From the NCBI RefSeq assembly GCF_034119845.1, contig NZ_CP139420.1:4032001-4096000 (forward strand): DNA of 64,000 nt, read 5' to 3'. The position numbers and the translations under genes were made by a program. The notes beneath the pieces were generated by a model that had not been told where the DNA came from, made no database searches, and saw only the letters and a list, made by a program, of their open reading frames with translations. The stretch is from Flavobacterium sp. NG2. Its GTDB lineage: Bacteria > Bacteroidota > Bacteroidia > Flavobacteriales > Flavobacteriaceae. Every line of letters begins with the position of its first letter. Positions within the stretch are counted from its first letter, which is position 1. Below are positions 45,600-56,200 of this stretch, in pieces.

Positions 45600-47378
45600 A
45601 TGACATTATCCGAAATTCTAACGCCTTCTATCCAGAAAGCGGTTCAAGATTTATTTGAGGTTACTATTGAAAAAGTGGAGTTTCAAGCCACTCGTAAAGA
45701 GTTTGAAGGCGATATTACGATGGTGATTTTTCCGTTATTGAAATTGGTAAAAAGCAACCCTGTAGAATTAGGAAATAAAATTGGGAACTACTTAGTCGAA
45801 AATGTGACGGAGGTAGCCAAATTTAATGTGGTTTCAGGGTTCTTGAATATCGTGATTTCGGATGCGTATTATTTGAATTTCTTCAACGAAATCAAAGCAG
45901 TAGAAAATTATGGTTTTGTAACCCCAAGTCCAGATGACAAAGCAGTAATGGTCGAATATTCGTCGCCTAATACCAATAAACCTTTGCATTTAGGACACGT
46001 TCGTAACAACTTATTAGGATACTCAGTAGCGGAGATTATCAAAGCTTCGGGTAAAAAAGTATATAAAACCCAAATCATCAACGACAGAGGAATTCACATC
46101 TGTAAGTCGATGTTGGCTTGGCAAAAATTTGGCGAAGGCCAAACCCCAGAAACTTCGGGTTTAAAAGGAGATAAATTAGTTGGTAACTTTTATGTGGCTT
46201 TTGATAAAGCTTACAAAGAGCAAATCAATCAATTAATGGCGGAAGGTAAAACCGAAGAAGAAGCTAAAAAACAAGCGCCAATTATTCTGGAAGCTCAAGA
46301 AATGCTTTTAAAATGGGAAGCTGGTGATGAAGAAGTGATTGCACTTTGGAAAAAAATGAACCAATGGGTGTACGATGGTTTTGCGGCTACTTATACAGCT
46401 ATGGGTGTTGATTTTGACAGTTATTACTACGAAAGCAATACTTATCTGTTAGGGAAAGATGTTGTCCAAATGGGACTGGAAAAAGGTATTTTCGAAAAAG
46501 ATCCTGATGGTTCGGTTTGGATTGATTTAACTGCCGAAGGACTGGACCGTAAAATCGTGTTGCGTTCTGACGGAACAGCGGTTTATATGACACAGGACAT
46601 TGGGACTGCGATTCAACGTGTGAAGGACATGCCGGATGTTGGTGGAATCGTTTATACAGTGGGGAATGAGCAAGATTACCATTTCAAAGTATTGTTTTTG
46701 ATTTTGAAAAAACTAGGATTTGATTGGGCGGCTAACTTATTCCACCTTTCATACGGTATGGTAGATTTGCCATCAGGTAAAATGAAATCTCGTGAAGGAA
46801 CTGTAGTGGATGCCGATGATTTGATGCAAGAAATGACCGATACAGCTCAAAAAATTTCCGAAGATTTAGGAAAACTTGACGGTTATTCAGCTGAGGAAAA
46901 AGCCAAATTGTACAATACTATCGGTTTAGGGGCTTTGAAATATTATATCTTAAAAGTAGATCCTAAAAAACGTATTCTGTTTAACCCAGAAGAATCGGTA
47001 GATTTTGCTGGAAATACAGGGCCTTTTATTCAATATACTTACGCTCGTATTCAGTCTATCATTCGTAAAGCTGATTTTGACTATACTAAAGACGCTCTAA
47101 TAGTTGAGTTACACGAAAAAGAAAAAGAATTAATCAAACAACTAGAATTGTTTCCAGAAGTGATTCAAAACGCAGCTCAGAATCACAGTCCTGCTTTGAT
47201 TGCGAATTATACTTATGATTTGGTACGTGAGTACAACTCGTTTTATCAAGCAGTACCTATCCTTGGTGAAGCCGAATCAAACAAAAAAATATTCAGAGTG
47301 CAACTTTCTAAAAGAGTGGCCGACACCATCGCTAACGCTTTTAGTTTATTAGGAATTAATGTTCCAGAGAGAATGTAA
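45600..47378 (+). CDS. argS: arginyl-tRNA synthetase
   Basis: A complete 592-residue class I synthetase charging tRNA-Arg. Domains: N-terminal Arg_tRNA_synt_N (about 1-90), catalytic Rossmann core with the HIGH-type motif H130-L-G-H133 (SPNTNKPLHLGH) and KMSKS-type K394-MKSR, and the DALR anticodon-binding domain at the end (about 470-592, ending NVPERM). A single housekeeping gene; its neighbours are unrelated. Confidence 0.98.
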   Translation: MTLSEILTPSIQKAVQDLFEVTIEKVEFQATRKEFEGDITMVIFPLLKLVKSNPVELGNKIGNYLVENVTEVAKFNVVSGFLNIVISDAYYLNFFNEIKAVENYGFVTPSPDDKAVMVEYSSPNTNKPLHLGHVRNNLLGYSVAEIIKASGKKVYKTQIINDRGIHICKSMLAWQKFGEGQTPETSGLKGDKLVGNFYVAFDKAYKEQINQLMAEGKTEEEAKKQAPIILEAQEMLLKWEAGDEEVIALWKKMNQWVYDGFAATYTAMGVDFDSYYYESNTYLLGKDVVQMGLEKGIFEKDPDGSVWIDLTAEGLDRKIVLRSDGTAVYMTQDIGTAIQRVKDMPDVGGIVYTVGNEQDYHFKVLFLILKKLGFDWAANLFHLSYGMVDLPSGKMKSREGTVVDADDLMQEMTDTAQKISEDLGKLDGYSAEEKAKLYNTIGLGALKYYILKVDPKKRILFNPEESVDFAGNTGPFIQYTYARIQSIIRKADFDYTKDALIVELHEKEKELIKQLELFPEVIQNAAQNHSPALIANYTYDLVREYNSFYQAVPILGEAESNKKIFRVQLSKRVADTIANAFSLLGINVPERM

Positions 47379-47412
47379 TATTCTAAGGTTTCTCTTTTAA
47401 AGAAAGTTAAAA

Positions 47413-48432
47413 TTACCTTCTTATAATATAAGTAATTGTAACTCTTCTAGCGTTCTCTTCGCTTGTACTGGCATAATCAACGCCGTGGTATTGCGAAAGA
47501 ATTCTAGAAGGGTGTACACCTTTTTCAATTAAATATTTTTTTACACTCTCTGTTCGTAGCATAGACAACTTTTGATTGTATAAAACATTTCCCTTTTGAC
47601 TAGCGAAGCCTTTTAAAAACAAATCAATTTTAGTATTGTCATGACACAATGCAACTAATTGATCTAATGAATCAAAATAAGTTTCTTTAACTAGCGCCGA
47701 ATTATTGTCAAACAAAATATTTTGACTGCTTTCGCTGTACTTTTTTACCAATTCATCATAGTCTGATATTTCTCTTTTTTCGATTACTAATGTATCACGA
47801 ATACTTTTTTGTACAGCTTCCTCTTTTGGTTGCGTATAGTAATTATTGGTAATTGCAGTTGGGACTACAGGATTAAGTTTAGGTGTAACTGTTTCTTTCT
47901 GAACTATAATCTTCTCAGTGGTTTTATTGGTGATAGGTACTGATTTTTTCTCATTTAAATGGGCTTTTCTTAATTGAAATATTTCTTGTTCTAAAGAAGC
48001 TATTTTTTCCCTCAGATAAGCATCATCCGTATTTTTACCCGAACTTTTTATCGTTTTATTTTCAACGGGGTCAACAGCTGTATTTTTTTGAATAATTGTA
48101 GCTTGTTCCAAATTTTGCTTTTGCAGTAGCGAACTGATAAAATCTAATTTACTGTCCAATAACTTCATTCGAGCTTCTAAATCTTTAAAGTTCTCTTTGT
48201 CAGACACGCCTATCGTTTCATTGCCCGTATTATCATTTATTCTATGGTTATACACAACTTGGCTCCTTGATTGACGAATCAAGAATAAAGAATCTCTTTT
48301 TTGCTTAATTGTATTTATTAATGAAATCAAATTGTCTTCAGAAATAATTATTTCGCTCTTTTGATTTATCTGGGCATAATTTACCTGAACAAAACAAATG
48401 GCTATAAAAAAACCTGTTTTAAAATTTCTCAT
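47413..48432 (-). CDS. OmpA-domain periplasmic protein with coiled coil
   Basis: A 339-residue exported protein: signal peptide (about 1-20, ending VNYAQ), coiled-coil/low-complexity middle (about 25-215) and an OmpA-type peptidoglycan-binding domain (about 230-339) starting at NILFDNNSALVKETYFDSL with LSMLRTESVKKYLIEKGV and NARRVTITYIIR. It lacks a transmembrane barrel of its own. It is divergently transcribed from the outer-membrane barrel gene at 48650, and both carry similar coiled-coil stretches, so the two may act together as a barrel plus cell-wall anchor. Confidence 0.85.
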   Translation of the reverse strand: MRNFKTGFFIAICFVQVNYAQINQKSEIIISEDNLISLINTIKQKRDSLFLIRQSRSQVVYNHRINDNTGNETIGVSDKENFKDLEARMKLLDSKLDFISSLLQKQNLEQATIIQKNTAVDPVENKTIKSSGKNTDDAYLREKIASLEQEIFQLRKAHLNEKKSVPITNKTTEKIIVQKETVTPKLNPVVPTAITNNYYTQPKEEAVQKSIRDTLVIEKREISDYDELVKKYSESSQNILFDNNSALVKETYFDSLDQLVALCHDNTKIDLFLKGFASQKGNVLYNQKLSMLRTESVKKYLIEKGVHPSRILSQYHGVDYASTSEENARRVTITYIIRR

Positions 48433-48649
48433 TGTAACTGATTTTATACCTCTTAAAGATACTGTAAAAAAAACAGTCCAACAACTAAATAATTATCCGC
48501 AAAAACACCAAACAACTCATAATATCTAAAAAAAACAACCAATCAACTGAAGATAATGCAAATTTGTAACTATCTTTACGTGTATCGACCTTATAGTTTG
48601 ATAAATCAAAGTATTATTTCTACTAATAATTGCGACAAATACTTACGCT

Positions 48650-51076
48650 ATGAAAAAAATAATTATAACTACCGTTTTATTAATCCACTGTCATTTTAAT
48701 TTTGCCCAAGTCAAGGATATTAGTTTTACGTTGTCCCCTTTTGCAGAATATAACTGGTGGGACAATCAATCTGGATTAGAGGATGCCTTTCTTTTTGGAG
48801 GAAAATTAGGTTTTGGTTTTGGCGAATATATCGAGCTTAGAGCAATCTATGCACAATCGAATGATTTGAAAACTAATTTTGATAATTATGGAATTTCTGG
48901 ATATAATACTGCTAATTTCAACCCGCAATCAGTAAAATTAACGCGTTGGGGAGGAGAATTTAAAGCAAATATTGGCAGAGGAAAATTTAATCCTTATATA
49001 AATTTGGGTACTGGAGTACAAAAAATGGAATTGGATAATAATCCACAAAAGTTTGAACAAATTTATACAGCTTTAGGTTTAGGTATTAAAACAAAACTAT
49101 CAGACCGTTTAATATTTACAGTCGAAGGAAAAAACACCTTATTTAATTTCAACTCGGGAAAAAATCTATTAACCGCCCAAGACAAAGTAAATTTAGGGGT
49201 TACTGATGCCGATTTTTCAAGTAACCTATTATACAACTGGTCTGCTCAAGCTGCTTTACAAATCTATTTAGGCGGAAGAAGACCTGGAACCTTATCCGAA
49301 TTAGACAAAGCCTATTTAACAAAATTTAGAGGAGGATTTAAAGGATTACGTTGGGTTTTCGAACCTAGTATAAATTACATCAATTTTAATGAAAAATCAA
49401 ATTTTAAAGACACCTACTTATTAGGAGGTTATTTTGGACTAGATTTTAATCAGTTTACTGGTGTTCGAGTTTTCTATTTTCAAGCTAATCAAAACGAACA
49501 AATCACGACTCGTTTTGATAAACTAGCCATGTACGGTGCTGAATTTAGAGCCAGATTGAATGATGGGAATGGAGTAACCCCCTATTTAATTTTAGGAGGA
49601 GGTTATTTGAACCCTTCGTCGAATTATGTTGGTGTTAATAATGGCGAAACAGAAGGACAAGAATTTGCTTCAGCTGGTTTAGGAATGAACATTCCATTAG
49701 GTAAAAACCTTTTAATAACAGGTGGTGCTAGAGGAATAATCACCTCTGGTCAAGAGGTTCAAAATTTAGGAAACCCAGACGAATTGCAATCACATATGAT
49801 GTATAATGCGGGTTTAAAACTAACTTTTGGAGCAAAATCAACGAATCCAAACAAAGTGTATCAATCGCAATTAGACAATGCACTTACAAAACAAAACAAA
49901 ATTGTAAGCGCTGAATATGACGAAAAATTGAAATTACAAAACGAACATAACCAAGCTAAATTAGACCTCTTAAAAGAACAATATACCCAACAAATAGATT
50001 CTCTACAAATTGCTTTGAACGACGCTACTAATGCGAAAGACACTAACCAAGCTGTCCTTATTTTAGAACAAAAAAACAAAGTTCAAAAAGCATTGGATGA
50101 AGTAGAAGCGGTAAGCAACTTGAATAAAAGTCATACTGAAACTACGACTCCAAAAACAGCGGAAGAAGTTGCTCCTACTACCATCAAAGCAGCAATCCAA
50201 CCTAAAGAACTAATCAAAATGACACCTCAAGAATTAGAATTATTGATTGAAAAGATTCTAGACAAAACACAACCTCAACCTTTTAGAAGGTTTGAAAACA
50301 ACAGAAATGAATCCAATGAGATGCAACGATTAAATCAAAGAATCGATTTTCTTGAAAGATTAATTTTGAAATCAGACACCAAAACTACAGATGAAAAAAA
50401 AACTGAAGTAAGTTCTGAATCACCCGAAAACAAGAATTTAGCGATTGAAACCGACATAATAAACGAAAAATCAGCAGTAAAAACAGAAAAAATTGAGGAT
50501 ACAAATAAAAACACTCCAAAAACATTAGCAAAAGAAACAAAAATCATTGAGAGTAAAGATGCTGAAAAAACTGATTTTAAATTAAATAACAAGATGGAGT
50601 CAGCAACTCAAGATACTATTAATGAGGTAATTGAAATCCAGTCGGGGCGTTTTATTAAACAAGAAAAGTACTCCAGTATTAGAAGTCTTGCCTATAAAGG
50701 TTCTAGTTTATTTACAGGAGTAAGTTTTGGTGATGAAACTTTGGGTACTGTTGGTGCTAGAGCTTATTTTGGAATCAATAAAACAAATTTGGAATTCATC
50801 CCTATAGCCCATTATAGCTTTGCTAATTCATCTAGTTGGGGAGCATCAGGCAATTTGGTTTACACTTTTAATGCCTTAAAATTTTCTAAAAAAATGACCC
50901 CATATGCGGGAGCTGGAGCAGGATTTTCTAGTTTGGACAGCAACCTAAAAGCAACCTATAATATTAGTCTTGGAACAAACTTGACCTTTTTAAAAGGACG
51001 TTTATTCTCTGACTTAACCTTTATTAATTTAACGGATACTATTCAATTTGCTGTTGGATATAGACTCCCTTTTTAA
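48650..51076 (+). CDS. large outer-membrane protein with repeated barrel segments
   Basis: An 808-residue exported protein (signal peptide about 1-19, ending NFAQ). Residues about 25-200 and 215-395 are two related beta-barrel-like segments (each with LGGKLGFGFGEYIELRAIYAQ / LGGYFGLDFNQFTGVRVFYFQ and RLIFTVEGKN / NLLITGGARG). A coiled-coil and charged low-complexity middle (about 400-660) follows, then a third barrel-like segment (about 670-808) ending YRLPF, a good outer-membrane assembly signal. Function unknown. It is divergent from the OmpA-domain gene at 48432 and ends near a terminator. Confidence 0.8.
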   Translation: MKKIIITTVLLIHCHFNFAQVKDISFTLSPFAEYNWWDNQSGLEDAFLFGGKLGFGFGEYIELRAIYAQSNDLKTNFDNYGISGYNTANFNPQSVKLTRWGGEFKANIGRGKFNPYINLGTGVQKMELDNNPQKFEQIYTALGLGIKTKLSDRLIFTVEGKNTLFNFNSGKNLLTAQDKVNLGVTDADFSSNLLYNWSAQAALQIYLGGRRPGTLSELDKAYLTKFRGGFKGLRWVFEPSINYINFNEKSNFKDTYLLGGYFGLDFNQFTGVRVFYFQANQNEQITTRFDKLAMYGAEFRARLNDGNGVTPYLILGGGYLNPSSNYVGVNNGETEGQEFASAGLGMNIPLGKNLLITGGARGIITSGQEVQNLGNPDELQSHMMYNAGLKLTFGAKSTNPNKVYQSQLDNALTKQNKIVSAEYDEKLKLQNEHNQAKLDLLKEQYTQQIDSLQIALNDATNAKDTNQAVLILEQKNKVQKALDEVEAVSNLNKSHTETTTPKTAEEVAPTTIKAAIQPKELIKMTPQELELLIEKILDKTQPQPFRRFENNRNESNEMQRLNQRIDFLERLILKSDTKTTDEKKTEVSSESPENKNLAIETDIINEKSAVKTEKIEDTNKNTPKTLAKETKIIESKDAEKTDFKLNNKMESATQDTINEVIEIQSGRFIKQEKYSSIRSLAYKGSSLFTGVSFGDETLGTVGARAYFGINKTNLEFIPIAHYSFANSSSWGASGNLVYTFNALKFSKKMTPYAGAGAGFSSLDSNLKATYNISLGTNLTFLKGRLFSDLTFINLTDTIQFAVGYRLPF

Positions 51077-51131
51077 ACCATAAAGACCTTTTACCTAAAC
51101 AAAATCAGTACTCATATTTTTTCTAATATCT

Positions 51132-51173
51132 AAAAAAAAGCCAACTCAATATTAAAATTTGAGTTGGCTTTTT
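51132..51173. terminator. bidirectional terminator
   Basis: AAAAGCCAACTCAA and TTGAGTTGGCTTTT pair around a 9-nt loop, flanked by A and T runs, between the convergent barrel and thioesterase genes. Confidence 0.93.
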
Positions 51174-51205
51174 CTGTGTTTAGCTTTAATTATAATGATA
51201 TTTTT

Positions 51206-51754
51206 TTATTGTAGCTCTACCTTGATATTGTATTTTTTTGAATTCAAAATAGTATCAATAGAGCCAAAAGTAGCGATGCTTTTTTGCTCTTCTCTAAGGC
51301 GTTTCATTTCAATTTGACGCAGGCAGTTTTGAAAACGACTTACTTCTTTTAAAGTGGTTAAAATTAATCCTGGAACAGGCGAATTATTACCTACTTTATC
51401 TTTGGAAACCATCGTAAAATAAGAAGAATTACAATGCTTTATAACACCTGTTTGAATGTTTTCAGCTTCTACTCGAATCCCAACAATCATCGAGCTTTTC
51501 CCCACATAATTGACACTGGCTTTCATGGTTACTAATTCACCCACCTCTATAGGTTTCAAAAAATTGACCGTATCAACAGAAGCCGTAACGCAATAATTTC
51601 CTGAGAACTTTGAAGCACAAGCAAATGCAATCTGGTCCATCAAAGATAAGATGTAGCCTCCGTGAATTTTTCCACTAAAGTTTGTATGAGAAGGAAGCAT
51701 CAATTCAGATATTGTAATATGTGATGAGCTTACCGTTTTAAAAGTATTATCCAT
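51206..51754 (-). CDS. acyl-CoA thioesterase, hotdog fold
   Basis: A 182-residue YciA/BACH-like thioesterase that hydrolyses acyl-CoA to free acid and CoA. The core reads SELMLPSHTNFSGKIHGGYILSLMDQIAFACASKF, with the G-K-I-H-G-G and acidic D (LMDQ) residues of the active site. The last 50 residues form a helical tail. The gene begins 17 bp after the NIR/rubredoxin gene stop, so it could be read from the nitrate reductase transcript, though no metabolic link is apparent; read-through is the simplest explanation. Confidence 0.9.
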   Translation of the reverse strand: MDNTFKTVSSSHITISELMLPSHTNFSGKIHGGYILSLMDQIAFACASKFSGNYCVTASVDTVNFLKPIEVGELVTMKASVNYVGKSSMIVGIRVEAENIQTGVIKHCNSSYFTMVSKDKVGNNSPVPGLILTTLKEVSRFQNCLRQIEMKRLREEQKSIATFGSIDTILNSKKYNIKVELQ

Positions 51755-51771
51755 GTAATTGTACTTAGTAG

Positions 51772-53217
51772 TTATTGAATTGTTTGCGTTTCTCCGGTCA
51801 AAGCTAAGAAATTATTTTTTGGTGCTTCGCAAAGCGAACAACAATAATCTTCTGGCAAGTCTTTGAATAAAGTTCCTTTTTCTATTCCTTGAACCATATC
51901 CCCATATTCTGAATTATACACTGTCAAACATTCTTGACATTGATAAACATCCTGAACTTTGTTTTCTTTTTTAACTACCGTCGAAGTTGTATTATTTTCT
52001 GCCACTACCTCTCCTAATTGACTGAAATATTTACGACTCAGTTCAATTAAAATATTAGGTAATTCTAATTTATCTACATCTTGTGCATGAACAATATATT
52101 CACGACTGTTAGGGTCAAAATTCTTTGCATGCAATACATTAAACGTATCCCTGATTTTAATCGATTCTAAGTCTTTAGGCAATTCATTTTTTTCAACGAC
52201 AATCGACGTAAAATAATGCCCTTCGCGGTTGTAATCTGAAATTCCAAAAGTCAAACCATAAGTACTAATATCAAATTGATCCAAAGTACGAACTAAGAAT
52301 GTTTTAAGATTCAATGCCCATTCTGTAGCTACAGGTAAATGCCAATTCAATTCTAATAATGAATGACGAACATTGATACCATTTTTTCCTAAAAATTTCT
52401 CCCAATCTAATTTTCGGTCTTTAGGAATCCCTTTGACAATAAACGACTTCCAAGAAGTGATACATATCTTCCCTATTTTACAATCAAAACAAAGATCACA
52501 CATCTCTTTCAAGAATTTCAAATCGTAAAGGTTGTTTCTCCAATACAATCCTAACCAATATTGGTCTATCCCCAAACGGTTCATTCCTTCATAATATGGG
52601 AAAGGATAAAACGGAATATGCAAAGGTTTATCTATTGTTCTATTATTAGTATCCAATGCCTCGCTTACCAAACTGAATATCATATCAATACCGCAAGATT
52701 CCTGACGCACGACTTTCTCTATTTCATAATAAATCGTTGCAATATCCCAACTATAAATCAAAACCGGATACACTTCCATGCGTTCCCATTTTGGTAAACG
52801 AATATACAGATACCAATAATCTTCATGCTCAGAAGCAATAAAATTGATATGTCCCGTAAATAATGGAACCAATTGTTGTTTTGGGTCGGTGATATTGACT
52901 TTAAGCTCAGGCTGTTCTTTAAATTGTTCTAATACATACAAAAATTTATTTCCTGTAAGCCAAGGAGTATTTCTAAAAACATCTGTTGAAACATAGGAAG
53001 AAACAATATTGTTACCACTACTCTCATTTGGAAAAACAAAATGATGTTTCCCCGTTTTCTCTTTCTCAATATTTTTCAATCCCTTTGGAAAAATAATATC
53101 TTGACGGGAACCAAAAGAAATAGTATCCAATCCTTGATCCATTGCCATATTCACAATATCTCTTAATTCTCCTGGAGATAAAACGCCTCCTTTTACTATC
53201 AATCGTGTTAATTCCAT
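51772..53217 (-). CDS. NIR/SIR-half-domain protein with rubredoxin tail
   Basis: A 481-residue cytoplasmic protein. The N-terminus (LIVKGGVLSPGELRDIVNMAMDQG) resembles the ferredoxin-like half domain of nitrite/sulfite reductases; a cysteine cluster CDLCFDCKIGKIC (about 237-249) could hold an Fe-S cluster but is not the normal siroheme motif; the end is a rubredoxin with C427, C430, C460 and C463. It lies 54 bp after the nitrate reductase gene and is probably its electron carrier or an accessory redox subunit. The ATG at 53217 was chosen since the frame upstream to 53262 overlaps little else. Exact role unknown. Confidence 0.85.
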   Translation of the reverse strand: MELTRLIVKGGVLSPGELRDIVNMAMDQGLDTISFGSRQDIIFPKGLKNIEKEKTGKHHFVFPNESSGNNIVSSYVSTDVFRNTPWLTGNKFLYVLEQFKEQPELKVNITDPKQQLVPLFTGHINFIASEHEDYWYLYIRLPKWERMEVYPVLIYSWDIATIYYEIEKVVRQESCGIDMIFSLVSEALDTNNRTIDKPLHIPFYPFPYYEGMNRLGIDQYWLGLYWRNNLYDLKFLKEMCDLCFDCKIGKICITSWKSFIVKGIPKDRKLDWEKFLGKNGINVRHSLLELNWHLPVATEWALNLKTFLVRTLDQFDISTYGLTFGISDYNREGHYFTSIVVEKNELPKDLESIKIRDTFNVLHAKNFDPNSREYIVHAQDVDKLELPNILIELSRKYFSQLGEVVAENNTTSTVVKKENKVQDVYQCQECLTVYNSEYGDMVQGIEKGTLFKDLPEDYCCSLCEAPKNNFLALTGETQTIQ

Positions 53218-53271
53218 AGTTTTATAATTTATAATTTGTGGTTTGTAGTTACATAGTAGCAACCTACAAAC

Positions 53272-56200
53272 TTAACCGCATTTCGCTAATAATTCTTTAA
53301 CCTCCGTTTTACAACTACCACAACCGAGACCTGCTCCTGTTGATTTACATAATTCGGTAAAATTAGTAGTTCCTCCTTTGATGGCTTCTTCGATGTTTCC
53401 ACTTCCTACTTGACTACAAGAACAAACTAGTTTTCCGATTACTGGTTTGGCTTGCGAACCACTTCCTCTAAGAAGTAAATTACGCTTATCAGACAACTCA
53501 ATTTTGCTTTCAATCATGGTTTTGAATTCGGCAAACTCATTTTTGTCCCCCATTAATATAGCTCCAACTAATAAATCGTCTTTGACTACACATTTTTTAT
53601 AGTATCTCTTTTTCAAATCAGAGAAGACAATTTCTTCATAAGAATCATCGTTTTCAGGGATTTCAATTTGTCCAATACTACAAAGGTTAATATCCTCAAG
53701 TTTTAAGATATTCATTAAAACCGAACCACTGTAATAACTACTAATATCTCCTGCAATAAAGTTAGCCAAAATATCAGCCTGTTCTTCAGCTGCTGAGGTA
53801 ATTCCGAACAATTGGTTGTTGTATTCTGCAATCTCACCAATAGCAAAAATATTCGATTGAGAGGTTTGTAAATACTGATTTACTTTTACGCCACGACCAC
53901 AGGCAAGTCCTGCTTCTTTGGCGATTTCGATATTTGGGATAGTTCCAATAGCATATACGATTGCATTTGCCGTAAGGATTCGTCCACTTTTCAAACCAAT
54001 TTCAATCTCGTTTGGATTATCAGTTTCAAAAACGGTGCTCACCTCATTATCAAAATAAATTTGAATATCTCTTAACTGCACTTCTTCGGCCAATAACTTA
54101 CAAGAAATACGGTCTAATTGACGTTCCATCAATCGAGAGGCACGTTGAACAATAGTGATTTTTACTTTTTTATGTTTTAAAGCTGCTGCTAATTCAAGTC
54201 CTAACAAACCACCACCTACAATAACCACATGCTGTTCTTCGGCAGGGAGATTGGTGTTGTCAAGATAGTTTTTCAAACGGTCAGCATCTTCTTTTTTACG
54301 CATCGTAAAACGACCTGGTAAATGCAATTGAGCATTTTCTGGAACAAAAGGACGACTTCCTGTTGCCATAATCAATGAGTCAAAAGTATGCGTTTCGCCT
54401 TTGCTATCCGTAATCGTATTTCCTTTGATGTCAAGATTGTCAATAGACACATTCGATTTCAAAGTGATATTCAGCTTCTTTAATGCGTCGGCTTTTATCT
54501 TTTGTAAACTTTCCCATGAAAGTTCATTGGTTACATACTCTGGTAATAATACGCGGTTATAAAAAGGATTTTCTTCATTAGAGAAAACGATAATTTCGTC
54601 CTCTTTATTGATTTCTCTATAATTCTGAATAAATCTAAAAGCTGCTGCTCCTGCTCCTACTACTGCAATTTTCTCAAATGATTTTTCGTATTTGTTTACT
54701 GAAACCGTTGTAAATTTAAAATCAGGTTCTTTTGAGATAGGGTCTATAAGGGTATTTGTCAAGTTGTTCGTTCTATTCAAATCCTTATTTAATTGTTTTC
54801 CCCAATGCATTGGCAAGAAAACCACTCCTTCTTTAATGGTGTCGGTTATTTTTGCTTTAACACGAACGTCACCACTTTTACTATGAACCTCAACCACATC
54901 TCCATCTTCAATTCCCGCTTTAAAAGCATCGATTGCATTGATTTCCAACATCGGACTAGGAATATGAGACATCAATCGAGCTACTTTTCCAGTCTTAGTC
55001 ATCGTATGCCATTGGTCTCTAATACGTCCCGTTGTTAAAATTAATGGATATTTATCCGAAGGCGCTTCAGAGTTATTATCAATAGAAACGGGCAAATTGA
55101 ATATTGCCTTTTGCGAAGGCGTATAAAACTTTTTATCCGTAAACAAACGAGGTGTTCCTGGATGTCCATAATCTGGTACAGGCCATTGAAAAGTACCTTC
55201 ATTTTTTAAACGATTGTAATTTAAAAACGAAATATCAATTTTGGTATTCTTCGTTAAGGCGCAGTATTCTTTATATATTTCTTCAGTTGAATTGAAATTA
55301 AAACCTGAAAAATTCATTTTTTGAGCAAAACGAGTAAGGATTTCAACATCCGATAAAGCTTCACCTGGAGCCTCTATTCCTTTTGGTAAATAAGAAATAC
55401 GTCTTTCTGAGTTGGTCATCGTTCCTTCTTTTTCTAACCAACCTGCTGCAGGCAACAATAAATCAGCATACTTTGTAGTGTCTGATTTATGTGAAATATC
55501 TTGAACCACTACGAATTTAGCATTTTCAAGTGCTTTTTCTACGCGGCGTACATCTGGCAAACTTACAAGAGGATTGGTACAAATAATCCAAACCGCTTTC
55601 ATCTTACCCGATTCTAAAGCATCAAACATTTCAGTAGCTGTCAATCCTGGTTTTTCTGAAATTTCATCCACACCCCAAAAATCAGCTACTTCTTGACGAT
55701 GAACAGGATTAGCCAATTCTTTATGAACTGCTAATAAGTTAGCCATTCCCCCTACTTCACGTCCACCCATTGCGTTAGGCTGACCTGTCAATGAGAAAGG
55801 TCCTGAACCCGGTTTCCCTACGTGACCTGTTAATAAAGAAAGGTTTAATAAGGCGGTGTTTTTATCTACACCTATCACACTTTGATTTAACCCCATTGCC
55901 CATAATGACAAGAACCCTTTAGCTTTGGCAATAATTTCGGCTGCTTGTTTTATTTCGCTAATAGAAACTCCACATAATTGAGAAGCTTTTTCTAACGAAG
56001 TTGCGACTACTAATTCTTTATAGGCTTGGTAATTTTCGGTATGATTTCGAATAAAATCGTTATCAACATATCCTTTATCAATCAAGCATTTAGCGATTGC
56101 GTGATATAAGTAGATATCAGAACCAGGAAGAATTTGCAAATGCATATCGGCTGCTAATGCCGAATCTGTTTTTCTTGGGTCAACAACAATTATTTTAGTT

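Noticed and set aside
51206..51754. Thioesterase as a functional part of nitrate reduction
   Set aside because: Only the 17-bp spacing supports it; no biochemical link. Treated as a neighbour or read-through gene.
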